Shown one piece after another: positions 63,675 through 64,000 of a stretch of DNA of 64,000 nucleotides. Position numbers and translations under genes: made by a program. The stretch lies in contig JAKOTN010000134.1 of the NCBI GenBank assembly GCA_029776255.1, positions 62,001 to 126,000 of the forward strand, in the 5' to 3' direction. Each line of letters begins with the position of its first letter. Position 1 is the stretch's first letter. Origin of the DNA: Pseudomonadota bacterium. Lineage in GTDB: Bacteria > Pseudomonadota > Gammaproteobacteria > Burkholderiales > Rhodocyclaceae. A model generated the notes under the pieces. That model saw nothing but the letters and a program-made list of their open reading frames with translations, made no database searches and was not told the DNA's origin.

Positions 63675-64000
63675 ATGATGCCCGCGTTCCCCGGTCGTCA
63701 GGCGGCTTGGCGGCCGACGACGTTATTGTCGGTGGTCGCGCTGATGGGTGTCTTGGGGGCGCGGTCGACGCAAGCGGGTATTTTCGACGACGACGAGGCG
63801 CGCCGCCAGATTCGAGACATGTCGATCAAGACCAATGAGCGTATCGACACCGTTTCCAAGGGGCAGATCGAACTGGCCAACCAGATTCAGACCCTGCGCG
63901 AGGAGAACGCGCGTTTGCGCGGACAAGTCGAAACCTTGACCTACGAACTGGAATCGGCCAAGAAGCGGCAGCAGGATTTTTACGTGGACCTCGACGGCCG
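63675..64000 (+). CDS. cpoB: Cell division coordinator CpoB/YbgF (5' part)
   Basis: It starts with ATG 63675, 2 nt after pal, and runs off the right edge; 108 codons are visible. The signal peptide (TTLLSVVALMGVLGARSTQA) is followed by a heptad-rich coiled coil (IDTVSKGQIELANQIQTLRE), the trimerisation domain of CpoB. The TPR domain would lie outside the window. In E. coli CpoB links Tol action to PBP1B during septation. Confidence 0.88.
   Translation, partial: MMPAFPGRQAAWRPTTLLSVVALMGVLGARSTQAGIFDDDEARRQIRDMSIKTNERIDTVSKGQIELANQIQTLREENARLRGQVETLTYELESAKKRQQDFYVDLDG

Overview
ORGANISM. The window is GC-rich and densely coded. It looks like a betaproteobacterial chromosome, most likely Rhodocyclales (inference). 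The support is a circularly permuted two-piece tmRNA gene with an ANDERFALAA tag, a flagellar regulon with sigma-54 and sigma-28 promoters and an FlrB/FlrC pair, and the order ruvC-ruvA-(AI-2E)-ruvB-ybgC-tolQRAB-pal-cpoB. No insertion sequence, prophage, CRISPR array or rRNA was found. Apart from one odd block at about 7.5-16.4 kb, this is core genome. LAYOUT. 1-0.65 kb: the tail of a probable ImuB-like gene, then a bacteriohemerythrin. 1-7.2 kb: a glycogen/hexose-phosphate cluster pgi-pgm-glgC-glgA with hairpins between cistrons. 7.5-16.4 kb: an accessory-looking block. It holds a 61-aa protein divergent from an 1896-aa CHAT (caspase-like) protein, then an exported alpha/beta hydrolase, an HD-domain protein, a PilZ protein and an exported orphan. 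16.5-20.6 kb: argJ and secA. 20.9-48.4 kb: a large flagellar region. flgN-flgM-flgA run left; flgBCDEFGHIJKL plus a lipoprotein run right. These meet, tail to tail, a left-running fliF-G-H-I-J-K-L-M-N-O-P-Q-R operon. Divergent from fliF are flrB-flrC and then fliE. 48.5-48.7 kb: the permuted ssrA gene. 48.7-53.9 kb: yceH, prfC, and an IclR regulator divergent from a two-gene operon (a half-length aldehyde dehydrogenase and a 2-hydroxyacid dehydrogenase). 54.1-55.7 kb: an exported helix-hairpin-helix protein and a DMT permease. 55.7-64 kb: the ruv genes and the Tol-Pal operon, cut by the window edge inside cpoB. HOW IT WORKS TOGETHER. The promoters give a readable flagellar hierarchy. FlrC with sigma-54 is expected to fire flgB and fliE. 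A sigma-28 promoter precedes flgM, whose product inhibits sigma-28 until the hook is finished. PGM supplies glucose-1-phosphate for GlgC and then GlgA, while PGI links this to fructose-6-phosphate. MOST NOTABLE. The CHAT protein keeps a His/Cys dyad but carries two tandem lipase-like folds in which the nucleophile serine is glycine in both. Next come the permuted tmRNA with only about 4 nt between acceptor CCA and coding-piece 5' end, an aldehyde dehydrogenase that stops just before its catalytic half, and a decayed copy of the flgH 3' end in the flgH-flgI spacer.
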